Source: Corallococcus sp. AS-1-6
GTDB lineage: Bacteria > Myxococcota > Myxococcia > Myxococcales > Myxococcaceae
DNA length: 64,000 bases
Assembly: GCF_020037015.1 (NCBI RefSeq)
Contig: NZ_JAIQDE010000017.1
Coordinates: 120,498 to 184,497 of the forward strand
Reading direction: 5' to 3'
How positions within the stretch are numbered: position 1 is the stretch's first letter; each line of letters begins with the position of its first letter. Shown one piece after another: positions 35,118-43,368 of the stretch. Under the pieces are notes generated by a model, which was given only the letters and a program-made list of their open reading frames with translations, was not told the origin of the DNA and did no database searches. Made by a program: the position numbers and the translations under genes.

Positions 35118-35797
35118 GGCGCCTCTCCCTTCACCAGCCGGAAGCCCACCCCGCGCACGGACTGGATGGACACCGCGCTCCCCGCTCCCAGCCGGGCCAG
35201 CTTCCCGCGCAGGTAGCCCACGTACACGTCCACGATGTTGGGGGGCCCGTCGAAGGCGTCACCCCACACGCGCATGAGGAGCTCCGAGCGCGAGTGCACC
35301 TCGCCCAGGTGCCCCGCGAGCTCCTGGAAGAGGGCGAACTCGCGCCCGGTGAGCGGCTGCTCCTGGTCCCCGTGCCGCAGCACCCGCCGGCGGGCGTCCA
35401 GCACCAGCGGGCCGATGTTCCGCACCGGCGTGCCCGTGTCGCCCCGGCGGTGCAGGGCCTCCAGCCGCGCGAGCAGCTCCTCGAAGGCGAAGGGCTTCGC
35501 CAGGTAGTCGTCCGCGCCGGCGCGCAGCCCCACCACCTTCTCACCCACCGTGCCGCGCGCGGTGAGGAGCATCACCGGCGTGCGCAGGCCGCGCTCGCGC
35601 CAGCGCCGCAGCACCGCGAGCCCGTCCAGGTCCGGCAGGTTCCAGTCCAGCAGCACGACGTCGTACGGCACGTCCATGCCCTGCTGGAGCGCGTCCTCGC
35701 CCCGCTCGCACACGTCCACCTGGTGGCCCGCCTCGGACAGCCCCCGGCGCAGCAGCAGGGCCATGCGCTCCTCGTCCTCCACCAGCAGCAGCTTCAT
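35114..35797 (-). CDS. OmpR-family response regulator of the metal-efflux operon
   Basis: A 227-residue regulator (ATG 35797). The receiver has EDEE in LLVEDEERM, phosphoacceptor Asp in VLLDWNLPD, Thr in LLTARGT and Lys in DDYLAKPFAF. The C-terminal winged helix has LTGREFALFQELAGHLGEVHSRSELL and the recognition-wing motif VDVYVGYLRGKL, as in CzcR/CusR. It is coupled by four-base overlaps both to the RND pump gene before it and to the sensor kinase gene after it, so it probably controls its own operon. Confidence 0.95.
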   Translation of the reverse strand: MKLLLVEDEERMALLLRRGLSEAGHQVDVCERGEDALQQGMDVPYDVVLLDWNLPDLDGLAVLRRWRERGLRTPVMLLTARGTVGEKVVGLRAGADDYLAKPFAFEELLARLEALHRRGDTGTPVRNIGPLVLDARRRVLRHGDQEQPLTGREFALFQELAGHLGEVHSRSELLMRVWGDAFDGPPNIVDVYVGYLRGKLARLGAGSAVSIQSVRGVGFRLVKGEAP

Positions 35798-38700
35798 GCG
35801 GGCTCCTCCGGTGCCACGGGCAGACGCCCGGCCCGGGTGCGGCGCCGGGACAGCCACGGATAGAGCGAGGGCAGCACGCCCAGGGTGAGCAGCGTGGACG
35901 TCACCAGCCCGCCCACCACCACCGTGGCCAGGGGCCGCTGTACCTCCGCCCCCATGCCCCGCGCCAGCATCATGGGCACGAAGCCCAGGGTGGCCACCAG
36001 CGCCGTCATCACCACCGGGCGCAGCCGCTCGCTCGCGGTGAGGCGCACGGCCTCCGTCACCGGCATGCCCTCCGCTTCATGGTGCAGCAGGCGCGACACC
36101 CACACCACGCCGTTGAGCACCGCGATGCCCGACAGGGCGATGAAGCCGATGGCCGCGGAGATGGACACGGGCATGCCTCGCAGCGACAGCGCCAGCATGC
36201 CGCCCACGCAGGCGAAGGGGACGTGCGTGAAGATGATGAGGGCCGGCCTCGGCCGCCCGAAGGCCGCGATGAGCACCGTCACGATGAGCAACGCCACCGC
36301 GGGGATGACCACCGACAGCCGCCGCGTGGCCGCGGTCAGCGTTTCGTACTGGCCGCCCCAGACGGCGCGGTAGCCGGACGGGAGCGGGACCTCCGCCGTC
36401 ACGCGCGCCCGGGCGGTCTCCACGACCGTGCCCAGGTCCGCGCCGCGCACGTTGAAGCCCACCACCAGCCGGCGCTGCCCCTCCTGCCGGTTCACCAGCG
36501 CCGGGGCGGACGTCAGCCGCACGTCCGCCACGCGGGACAGCGGCACCAGGCTCCCCGACGCGGTGGGCAGCGGCAGGGACTCCAGCGAGAAGGCCTCCGT
36601 CGTCTCGCCGAGCCGCAGGACGATGGGCACGCGCACGGGCCCGTCGAAGGTGGCGCCGACCTCCAGCCCCGTGCGCACGCCCTGCACCGCCTCCAGGACC
36701 TGCTTCACGGAGAAGCCCACGCTCGCGGCGTCCAGCGGGCGGGGCTCCACCTCCAGCAGGGACACCTCCGGCGGCGCGAGCACGCGCACGTCCACCGCGC
36801 CCTTCACGCCCGTCACCCTGGCGGCCACGGCCTCCGCCAGCCGGTGCAGCTCGCGCAGGTCCTCGCCGTAGAGGCTCACCGCCACGTCGGCGACGGAGCC
36901 TCCGAGCAGCTCGTTGAAGCGCATCTGGATGGGCTGCGTGAAGGAGGGCTCCCCGCCGGGAGCATGGGCATCGAGCGCGCGCTGCATGTCCTCCACCAGT
37001 GTCTCGGGTGTGAGCCCGGGGCGCCACTGCTCGCGCGGCTTGAGGGTGACGAAGACGTCCGCCTGCTCCAGGCCCATGATGTCGGTGGCCACCGCGGGGC
37101 TGCCCACGCGGGACACCACCTGCGTCACCTCGGGGACGTGGCCCAGCAGGGCGGCCTCCAGCCGGCCGGCCTCCTTCGCGGCGGCCTCCAGGCCGATGTC
37201 TCCCCCGCGCGTCGTCTGCACCACCAGGTCGCCCTCGCTGAGCTGCGGGGTGAACTCGATGCCGGCGCGCAGGTAGAGGACGACGCCCAGGACGAGCAGG
37301 GCCCCCGCGCCGCCCGCCACCCAGGCGGGGTGGCGCAGCCCGTGCTCCAGCAGGGGGCGGTAGGCGCGCTCCACGGCGCGCACCAGCCAGGGCTCGCGCT
37401 CGGGGATGTCCTGGGGACGCAGCACGAGGCTCGCCGCCGCGGGGATGAAGGTGAGCGCCAGCACCAGCGAGGTGGCGAGCGCCAGCACCACCGTGAGGGC
37501 CATGGGGCGGAACATCTTTCCGTCCACGCCGGTGAGCGACAGCACGGGCACGTAGACGAGCATGATGATGAGCACGGAGAAGAACACGGGCCGCGACAGG
37601 GAGGCCGTCACCGAGCCCACCTTGTCGCGCCACGCCTCGCGGGACAGCTTGCCGCGTGCGTGGCCCAGGTGGTGGAACACGCCCTCCACCATCACCACCG
37701 CGCCGTCCACGAGCAGGCCGAAGTCGATGGCGCCCAGGCTCATCAGGTTGCCGGGGATGCCCAGCAGCACCATGCCCATGGCGGCTCCCAGCATGGACAG
37801 CGGAATCGCCGAGGCGACGAGCAGCCCCGCCCGGAGGCTGCCCAGCAGGGCGAGCAGCACCGCCATGACGAGCAGGCCGCCCTCCGCGAGGTTCTTCGCC
37901 ACCGTGCGCAGCGTGCCGCGCACGAGGACGCCCCGGTCATAGACGAGGTCCACCCGCACGTCCCCGGGGAGCGCGGCCTTCACGTCCGGCATGCGGGTGT
38001 GGAGGGCCTCCACCACGTCCAGGGCGTTGGCGCCGCGGAGCATCTGCACCATGACGTAGACGGTCTCGCCCCGGCCGTTGGCGGTGGCGGTGCCGATGCG
38101 GGGCAGGGCGCCCGGGACGACCTCGGCGACGTCCGACACGCGCACGGTGGCGCCGTTGGGCGTGCGGAGGATGGCGCCGCCCAGCTCCGTGGCGCCCGGG
38201 GGACGGGCCACCGCGCGCACCAGGACCTGGCGCTCTCCGGCGGGGAGGCTGGCGCCGGGGACGGCGCCCGAGGCCTCCTCCAGCGCGCCCCGCACGTCGG
38301 AGAGGGTCAGCCCGCGAGCCGCGAGCTTCGCCGCGTCCGCGCGCACCTCCAGCGTGCGCTGCTGGCCTCCCCAACTGTTCACCTCGACGACGCCCGGGAC
38401 GGCGCGCAGGAGCGGGGCCACGCGGAACTCGGCCAGCTCGCGCAGCTCGGCGGGGGTGCGCACGGGGGAGCCCAGCGTGAAGTGGAAGACCTCCCCGAGC
38501 CCGCCGGTGAGGGGGCCGAGCTCCGGCGCCTCCACGCCGAGGGGCAGGCTGGAGGCGAGCCCGTTGAGGCGCTCCTGCACGCCCTGGCGCGCGCGGTACG
38601 CGTCCACGGAGTCCTCGAAGACGGCGGTGACGGAGGAGATGCCGTAGCGGGAGAGGCTCCGGTGCTCGACGAGGCCGGGGATGCCGCCGAGCGCCGTCTC

Positions 38701-38907
38701 GATGGGACGGGTGACGAGCCGCTCGACCTCCTCCGGCGTGAGGCCCGGGGCCCGGGTGAGGACGAGGACCTGGTTGGTGGTGATGTCGGGCAGCGCGTCC
38801 AGCTCCAGGCGCCACGCCACCACGCCCGCGGCGATGGCGAGCACCGCCGTCAGCACGAGCACCTGGACGCGATACCGGACGCTGGCTTCCACGAGGCGGG
38901 CAATCAT
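35794..38907 (-). CDS. Heavy-metal efflux RND pump (CzcA-type)
   Basis: A 1037-residue inner-membrane RND transporter from ATG 38907. It has the 12-helix, two-periplasmic-loop layout and a family start (MIARLVEASVRYR, LPDITTNQV). Helix 4 carries D395-F-G-L-L-V-D401-G-A, the DFGxxxDGA signature of HME-type exporters of Zn, Co, Cd or Ni; the Cu/Ag pumps of CusA type have a different motif here. A usual Asn after the helix-4 Glu is replaced by Gly (VEG). Arranged as TolC-adaptor-pump-regulator-kinase, all coupled. Confidence 0.95.
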   Translation of the reverse strand: MIARLVEASVRYRVQVLVLTAVLAIAAGVVAWRLELDALPDITTNQVLVLTRAPGLTPEEVERLVTRPIETALGGIPGLVEHRSLSRYGISSVTAVFEDSVDAYRARQGVQERLNGLASSLPLGVEAPELGPLTGGLGEVFHFTLGSPVRTPAELRELAEFRVAPLLRAVPGVVEVNSWGGQQRTLEVRADAAKLAARGLTLSDVRGALEEASGAVPGASLPAGERQVLVRAVARPPGATELGGAILRTPNGATVRVSDVAEVVPGALPRIGTATANGRGETVYVMVQMLRGANALDVVEALHTRMPDVKAALPGDVRVDLVYDRGVLVRGTLRTVAKNLAEGGLLVMAVLLALLGSLRAGLLVASAIPLSMLGAAMGMVLLGIPGNLMSLGAIDFGLLVDGAVVMVEGVFHHLGHARGKLSREAWRDKVGSVTASLSRPVFFSVLIIMLVYVPVLSLTGVDGKMFRPMALTVVLALATSLVLALTFIPAAASLVLRPQDIPEREPWLVRAVERAYRPLLEHGLRHPAWVAGGAGALLVLGVVLYLRAGIEFTPQLSEGDLVVQTTRGGDIGLEAAAKEAGRLEAALLGHVPEVTQVVSRVGSPAVATDIMGLEQADVFVTLKPREQWRPGLTPETLVEDMQRALDAHAPGGEPSFTQPIQMRFNELLGGSVADVAVSLYGEDLRELHRLAEAVAARVTGVKGAVDVRVLAPPEVSLLEVEPRPLDAASVGFSVKQVLEAVQGVRTGLEVGATFDGPVRVPIVLRLGETTEAFSLESLPLPTASGSLVPLSRVADVRLTSAPALVNRQEGQRRLVVGFNVRGADLGTVVETARARVTAEVPLPSGYRAVWGGQYETLTAATRRLSVVIPAVALLIVTVLIAAFGRPRPALIIFTHVPFACVGGMLALSLRGMPVSISAAIGFIALSGIAVLNGVVWVSRLLHHEAEGMPVTEAVRLTASERLRPVVMTALVATLGFVPMMLARGMGAEVQRPLATVVVGGLVTSTLLTLGVLPSLYPWLSRRRTRAGRLPVAPEEPA

Positions 38908-39977
38908 CGCGTGCCCTCGGCCAGGAGCAGGGCCTCCGCGTCCTCGGCCACCACGTCCGCTGCTCCGGCGCCACGCACCAGGGCCTCCGCGCCGGAGGTG
39001 GCCACGACCTCCACCGGCTGACGGCGGAAACCGTCCGCCGTGCGCACCAGCACCTCCGCCTGGCCGGACTCCAGCAGCAGCGCTCTCGCGGGGACGACGC
39101 TGACGCCCGGCAGGCTGTCCGCGCGCACCCGCACCCTGCCGGTGAGACCCGAGGGCAGGGCGCGCGGTGTCTCCGGGATGAACCACGCGGCCGTGGTGCC
39201 ATCGCGCGAGTCCATGGCGGGCGCGCGGCCGGCCTCCTTCAGCGGCAGCGGGGGCTCTCCGGGGAGCACCAGCTCGAAGCGCGCCTCGGCGGGGAGGGGG
39301 CGGGCGAAGCGGGCTTCGAGCAGGGCTTCACCCGCTCCCATGACGCGCACCAGTGGCTCGCCTCCGCCCTCACGCGTCTCGCCCAGCACGCCGGAGACCT
39401 CGGTGACGACGCCGTCCACGGGGCTGCGCAGCGGCACCGGGCCCCCGCGCGCCACGGCGGCCGCGTCCGCGGCGTTGAGTCCCGCCACCGCGAGCAGCGC
39501 GAGCGCGGCCTGGGCTTCGGCCTGGGCCTCCGCGAGCTGGGTCTCGGCTTCGGCCAGCTCCGTCAGCCGCGCCATGCCTTGTGCCTGGAGGGCGAGCAGT
39601 TGCTCCCGCCGCCTGGCGTAGGCCTCACGACGGAGCGTCGCCGCCTGGTGTCGCCCCGCGGCCTGGACGGCCTCGGGCATGCGCACCTCCATCAGCACGT
39701 GGCCCTTCTTCACCTGCTGGCCGGGGCGTACGGCGACGCGGGACACGCTGGCTCGCAGGGGCACGCCCACCACGGCGGCGCCTTCAGGCGAGGGCAGCAC
39801 GCGGGCGGGGGCCTCCGTCAGCGGGACGCCCCGGGCGGGACGGGGCTGGACCCACGCGGAGGCGGAGCTGGGGCGGGGCGCCTCGGGACGGGTCGTCGCG
39901 GGGGGCTCCTCCTTCGGCGAGGCGCAACCCGGTACGGCTCCCAGCAGGAGGGTGTGAAGCAGGACGTGTCTCATCAT
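38904..39977 (-). CDS. RND efflux membrane-fusion (adaptor) lipoprotein
   Basis: A 357-residue periplasmic adaptor. The lipobox is AVPGC; barrel-sandwich (biotinyl-lipoyl) halves are seen as SVSRVAVRPGQQVKKGHVLMEV and PLRSPVDGVVTEVSGV, separated by a helical hairpin at about 105-165. A beta-barrel and a membrane-proximal part (ARALLLESGQAEVLVRT) follow. It bridges pump and outer-membrane channel. Its stop overlaps the start of the pump gene by four bases. Confidence 0.93.
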   Translation of the reverse strand: MMRHVLLHTLLLGAVPGCASPKEEPPATTRPEAPRPSSASAWVQPRPARGVPLTEAPARVLPSPEGAAVVGVPLRASVSRVAVRPGQQVKKGHVLMEVRMPEAVQAAGRHQAATLRREAYARRREQLLALQAQGMARLTELAEAETQLAEAQAEAQAALALLAVAGLNAADAAAVARGGPVPLRSPVDGVVTEVSGVLGETREGGGEPLVRVMGAGEALLEARFARPLPAEARFELVLPGEPPLPLKEAGRAPAMDSRDGTTAAWFIPETPRALPSGLTGRVRVRADSLPGVSVVPARALLLESGQAEVLVRTADGFRRQPVEVVATSGAEALVRGAGAADVVAEDAEALLLAEGTR

Positions 39978-40048
39978 GGGTTGGCGAGGAGTGAGGGAGC
40001 CGGTGCGAAGCGGCGCGGCCCCGTGTTGAAGGCAGGTGCAGGCCGTGC

Positions 40049-41314
40049 TCAGGGGGTGGCTTCGTTCGTGGCGGACGCGTCGAGCGCGTCGATGAGGAGC
40101 CGGGCTCGCACGCGCGCCAGCGCCTCGTCCGCCAGCGCGTGGCCCAGGCGGATGCGGGCCTGGGTGCGCGCACGCCGCAGGCGCACCACTTCGAGGACCG
40201 TGGTGTCTCCGGCGCGGAAGAGCAGCTCGCCCAGCCTCGCCGCCTCCTCCGCACCGGGGAGCAGCGTGTCGCGCAGCACCTCCACCACCTCGTGGGAGTG
40301 CTCCACCTCGTGGAGCGCGAGCGCCAGCGCTGAAGCCGCGGCGGCGGCGGCCTCCAGGCCTTCACCCTCCAGCCGCGCGGCGTTCGCCAGCAGGGTGCCC
40401 CGCTCGCGTTCGCCATGGTCGAACACGGGAGGTGTCAGGCCCACCGTGGCCACTCCACCCACCGCGCCGTCGTACTCGCGCAGGGCCGCGACGCCGAGCT
40501 GCAACTGGAGCCCCCTGGCCGCCTTCGCCTCGTCCGCGCGGGCACGCTCCGCGCGGGCCAGCGACATGCGAGCGGTCACCTCCGGAAGACTCGCGGCGCG
40601 CTCCTGCAACGCGGGCCACCGGGACTCCTCGGGCAGGGCCACTTCGGGCAACGGGCCCGTCGCGGTGACGGAGACCGCCTGCCGTGCGCCCACCTGCCGG
40701 GAGAGCTCCGTGCGGCGCGCGATGGCCACGCCCTGGACGTCCAGCTCCGTGAGCCGCGCATCGGCCGCGTAGGTCGCGGCCTCCGCCACGTCCAGCTTCG
40801 TCGCCGCGCCCAGCGCCGCCGCGGACTCCACCGCCTCGCGGAACGCGTCGGCGAGCCGCGCCTCCTCGGCCGCTCGTGCCTGGGCCTGCTCGGCGGCCCA
40901 CAGCGACAGCCAGGCCTCCGCGACGGTCAGCCTGCGGGCCAACAGCGCGGAGCGGGCCTCCTCCGACAGCGCCTGGGTCTCCCGCCGCACGGCCTCCTTG
41001 CGCGCGGAGCCGAGGCCGGAGAGGTGAAACGGCTGGGCCACGCCGACGCGCAGGTCCAGTCCGCTCCCCGCCGTGGCCGAGCTCCGCCATCCGGGCTCCA
41101 CCACGAGCTGTGGGTTGGACAGCGAGGAGACCCGGGACGCCTCGGCGCGCTGGGACACCACGGCGCGCGCGGTGGCGGCGGGCAGGGGAGCACGCTCCGC
41201 CAGCGCGAGCGCCTCCGCGAAGCTCATCGAGGTCGGCTCGGGCGAAGCGGCGAGCAGGAACGCGGTCAGGACAACCACCATGCGCGGCACCGTAAAGGCC
41301 TGGCGCGAGGGCAT
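40049..41314 (-). CDS. TolC-family outer-membrane efflux protein
   Basis: A 421-residue CzcC/CusC-type channel. It begins with a signal-like segment (MVVVLTAFLLAASPEP, possibly from an internal ATG at 41281), then the family start SFAEALALAERAPLPAA and two long alpha-helical repeats (about 60-215 and 250-415) of heptad-like Ala/Glu/Arg-rich sequence, with strand turns such as NPQLVVEPGW and VGLTPPVFDHG. It is the first gene of the metal-efflux operon, 71 bases before the adaptor gene. Confidence 0.93.
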   Translation of the reverse strand: MPSRQAFTVPRMVVVLTAFLLAASPEPTSMSFAEALALAERAPLPAATARAVVSQRAEASRVSSLSNPQLVVEPGWRSSATAGSGLDLRVGVAQPFHLSGLGSARKEAVRRETQALSEEARSALLARRLTVAEAWLSLWAAEQAQARAAEEARLADAFREAVESAAALGAATKLDVAEAATYAADARLTELDVQGVAIARRTELSRQVGARQAVSVTATGPLPEVALPEESRWPALQERAASLPEVTARMSLARAERARADEAKAARGLQLQLGVAALREYDGAVGGVATVGLTPPVFDHGERERGTLLANAARLEGEGLEAAAAAASALALALHEVEHSHEVVEVLRDTLLPGAEEAARLGELLFRAGDTTVLEVVRLRRARTQARIRLGHALADEALARVRARLLIDALDASATNEATP

Positions 41315-41409
41315 CCTGAGACGTCCGTGAGAGGAGTCTCAGAGAATGCCGGGCCCTGTATCGAGCACGCAGCCCTGCTTATGGCGTCCCGCCTCCTTCC
41401 CGCGAAGAC

Positions 41410-41445
41410 GCCGGGCCCGCTCCCAGCGGTGGAAGCGGGCCCGGC
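41410..41445 (-). terminator. Terminator upstream of the efflux operon
   Basis: GCCGGGCCCGC at 41410-41420 pairs perfectly with GCGGGCCCGGC at 41435-41445. It lies just after the stop of the upstream minus-strand gene and before the efflux operon, isolating the two. There is no T-run. Confidence 0.7.
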
Positions 41446-41470
41446 GAAGGACTTCGTGGCGCCGCGAAGG

Positions 41471-41956
41471 CTACTTCGTGGCCTTGGGCGAGGTGGCCTT
41501 CAGCTCCAGCGCGATGGGGTCATCCCCCTTCAACTGGAACTTCGCGCGCACCTTGGCGCCCTCCGGCAGCTCGCTCGCCTTCACGGCCTTGCCGTCCAGG
41601 GTCACCTTCGTCTGGTCATGCACGTCCAGCTTCACCTCCGGCAGCGTGTCCTTGCGCGCCAGGGTGATGTCGTCGTTGTCCTTGGCCTTCACGGTGCCTT
41701 CCAGGCTGAAGGCGTCCTTCTCCTTCCACATGCCCGCCTGCGCCGCGGCCTCCTTGGAGGTGTCCTTGCCCACGACCTTCTTGGCGGTGTCGCTGATGGC
41801 GGGGCCCACCTCCTGGGCCTCGATGCCCGTGGACGGGCCGTTGATCTGCTGCGAGCTGGGCGCGCTCGGCGCCGGGTGCTGCGGCGTGCCGGTGGTGTCC
41901 TGCGCGAAGGCAGCCGTTCCCACGCACATCACTGCCGCGACGATGAGCTTCTTCAT
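41471..41956 (-). CDS. Secreted protein with OB-like (DUF5666-type) domain
   Basis: A 161-residue exported protein: signal MKKLIVAAVMCVGTAAFAQ, a Pro/Ser/Gln-rich linker, a helical part (ISDTAKKVVGKDTSKEAAA) and a C-terminal strand-rich domain (FSLEGTVKAKDNDDITLARK, VHDQTKVTLDGKAVKASELPEGAKVRAKFQLKG) that reads like a small OB-fold/DUF5666 domain. The function is unknown; it may bind metal or polymer in the periplasm. Isolated from the downstream efflux operon by a strong hairpin. Confidence 0.75.
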   Translation of the reverse strand: MKKLIVAAVMCVGTAAFAQDTTGTPQHPAPSAPSSQQINGPSTGIEAQEVGPAISDTAKKVVGKDTSKEAAAQAGMWKEKDAFSLEGTVKAKDNDDITLARKDTLPEVKLDVHDQTKVTLDGKAVKASELPEGAKVRAKFQLKGDDPIALELKATSPKATK

Positions 41957-42085
41957 GGTCCCGCTCCCTTTCGTTCATGGGATTCGTGTTGTTCTCAAGG
42001 GTGGGGCGGCCGTCCTCCGCCGCCAACCGGCCCATCGAGTCCTGCGCCACCATGCCGCCCCGCCGCAGGTGGGGCAGGCAGGCGT

Positions 42086-42463
42086 TCAGACCGGCAGGCA
42101 CAGTTGCTTCACGGTGGTGAGCAGCGCGGACAGGTCCAGGGGCTTGCGCAGGTAGGCCGCCACGCCCATCCCATCCACCGTGTCGCGCACGTCCAGGTCC
42201 GCGCTGGCCACCACCACCGGGATGTCCGAGCACGCGCGCTCGTGGCGCAGCGCCTCCCGGAACGCGATGCCGTCCATGCGCGGCATCATCAGGTCCAGGA
42301 GGATGAGCTGCGGCCGGGGCTCCGACGAGCGCAGCCGCTCCAGCGCCTCCAGCCCATCCGCCGCCAACTGCACGGCGTAGCCCTCCAGCTCCAGCGCGTC
42401 CTGGAGCGCATCCCGGATGTCCATGTCGTCGTCGACGACCAGCAACGTGTGATGGGCTTCCAT
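42086..42463 (-). CDS. Single-domain response regulator
   Basis: A 125-residue stand-alone receiver from ATG 42463. All key residues are present: DDD in LVVDDDMDI, phosphoacceptor in ILLDLMMPRMDG, Ser in VVASADLD and Lys in YLRKPLDL. With no output domain it probably relays phosphate or controls a partner protein; the kinase is not adjacent. The next gene on the strand upstream is the Fur-family regulator across 180 bp. Confidence 0.92.
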   Translation of the reverse strand: MEAHHTLLVVDDDMDIRDALQDALELEGYAVQLAADGLEALERLRSSEPRPQLILLDLMMPRMDGIAFREALRHERACSDIPVVVASADLDVRDTVDGMGVAAYLRKPLDLSALLTTVKQLCLPV

Positions 42464-42643
42464 CCCAGTCCCCCTGCGAACCCTGGAGCACCCACGCCGT
42501 TCCCCGAGCCGGAACGGCGGGTCCCCGCCTTCGCCAGACAGAATCTGTGCCTGGGGCCAGGAGAGCGGAAGCTCACGTGTAGGCGTATGCCTACCAGTGA
42601 GCACATTTCCACCAAGGGCTCCCCTGGCTGGCGGGAGGGGGCG

Positions 42644-43096
42644 CTACTCGCAGCGGTCGCAGAGGCCGCGGAGCTGCACCTCCACGGCGCGCTGCGACAC
42701 GGCGCGGGGGACACCGCGGGCGGTGGTGAGGCGCACGGACTCCTCGGGGAGGCAGGAGACGGTGCCGCAGTCGGTGCAGGTGAAGTGGGGGTGGTTGTTG
42801 GCGTGCTCGGTGGCGCCGGGGCGCTTGAGCTCGAAGCGCCAGACGTGGTCGCCCAGGTCGGCGCGCACGACGAGGCCGGCCTCGGTGAGGTCGGTGAGGT
42901 TGCGGTAGATGGTGACGCGGTCGTAGCCCTCGCCGCCCAGCTCCTCCACCAGGTCCGCGTGGCTCATGGGGGCGGTGGCGGTCTCCAGCTTGCGCAGCAC
43001 GGCCACGCGGGGGGCGGTGCTGCGCAGCCCCGCGGCGCGAATCCGGTCCTGGAACCCGGTCAGCTTCTCCTGCGCCGTGACTTTCTTGGCACCCAT
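42644..43096 (-). CDS. Fur-family metal or peroxide regulator
   Basis: A 150-residue Fur/Zur/PerR homologue from ATG 43096. The winged helix is FQDRIRAAGLRSTAPRVAVLRKLE, then SHADLVEEL and YDRVTIYRNLTDLTEAGLV with the recognition helix. The metal-binding part includes NNHPHFTCTDCG and a C-terminal LCDRCE, giving a structural Cys4 zinc site. Which ion it senses cannot be told. Its promoter region is shared with the divergent hybrid kinase and contains a direct repeat that might be an operator. Confidence 0.93.
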   Translation of the reverse strand: MGAKKVTAQEKLTGFQDRIRAAGLRSTAPRVAVLRKLETATAPMSHADLVEELGGEGYDRVTIYRNLTDLTEAGLVVRADLGDHVWRFELKRPGATEHANNHPHFTCTDCGTVSCLPEESVRLTTARGVPRAVSQRAVEVQLRGLCDRCE

Positions 43097-43151
43097 GCGC
43101 GGTCGAATAACACAGCGCCGCGCCCACGTCCCCACGCCGGTGCAAACGAAG

Positions 43152-43177
43152 TGTACCTGTAGCCCGGTTGTACCTGT
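43152..43177. repeat. Direct repeat TGTACCTGT in the fur-like promoter region
   Basis: The nonamer TGTACCTGT occurs at 43152-43160 and again at 43169-43177, a 17-base period. It lies about 60 bases upstream of the Fur-family gene start and 200 bases upstream of the divergent kinase gene. It could be a regulator site, but no known consensus was matched. Confidence 0.3.
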
Positions 43178-43368
43178 GACGCGGCAGGCCAGCGGCCGGC
43201 CGCTCTCCCGGGTCCGTGGCCTTCCAACTTCCAACACTTCCAAAGGGTTGCCTTGACTCGGGGGCCCCCGTCACCAGACTGCGCCCTTTCCACACCCTGG
43301 AGGGTGGGCCGTTGGGGTCCCTCCCTTCCAGAACGACCTGTCGCCCGCGTCCGTCCGCCTCCCACCCG

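Noticed and set aside
35794..38907. A CusA-type copper/silver pump
   Set aside because: Helix 4 has the DFGxxxDGA pattern of Zn/Co/Cd/Ni-type exporters, unlike the CusA motif.
36079..39021. A 980-codon plus-strand open frame across the efflux pump gene
   Set aside because: Antisense shadow: His/Gln/Arg-rich with no motif, while the pump is clear on the minus strand.
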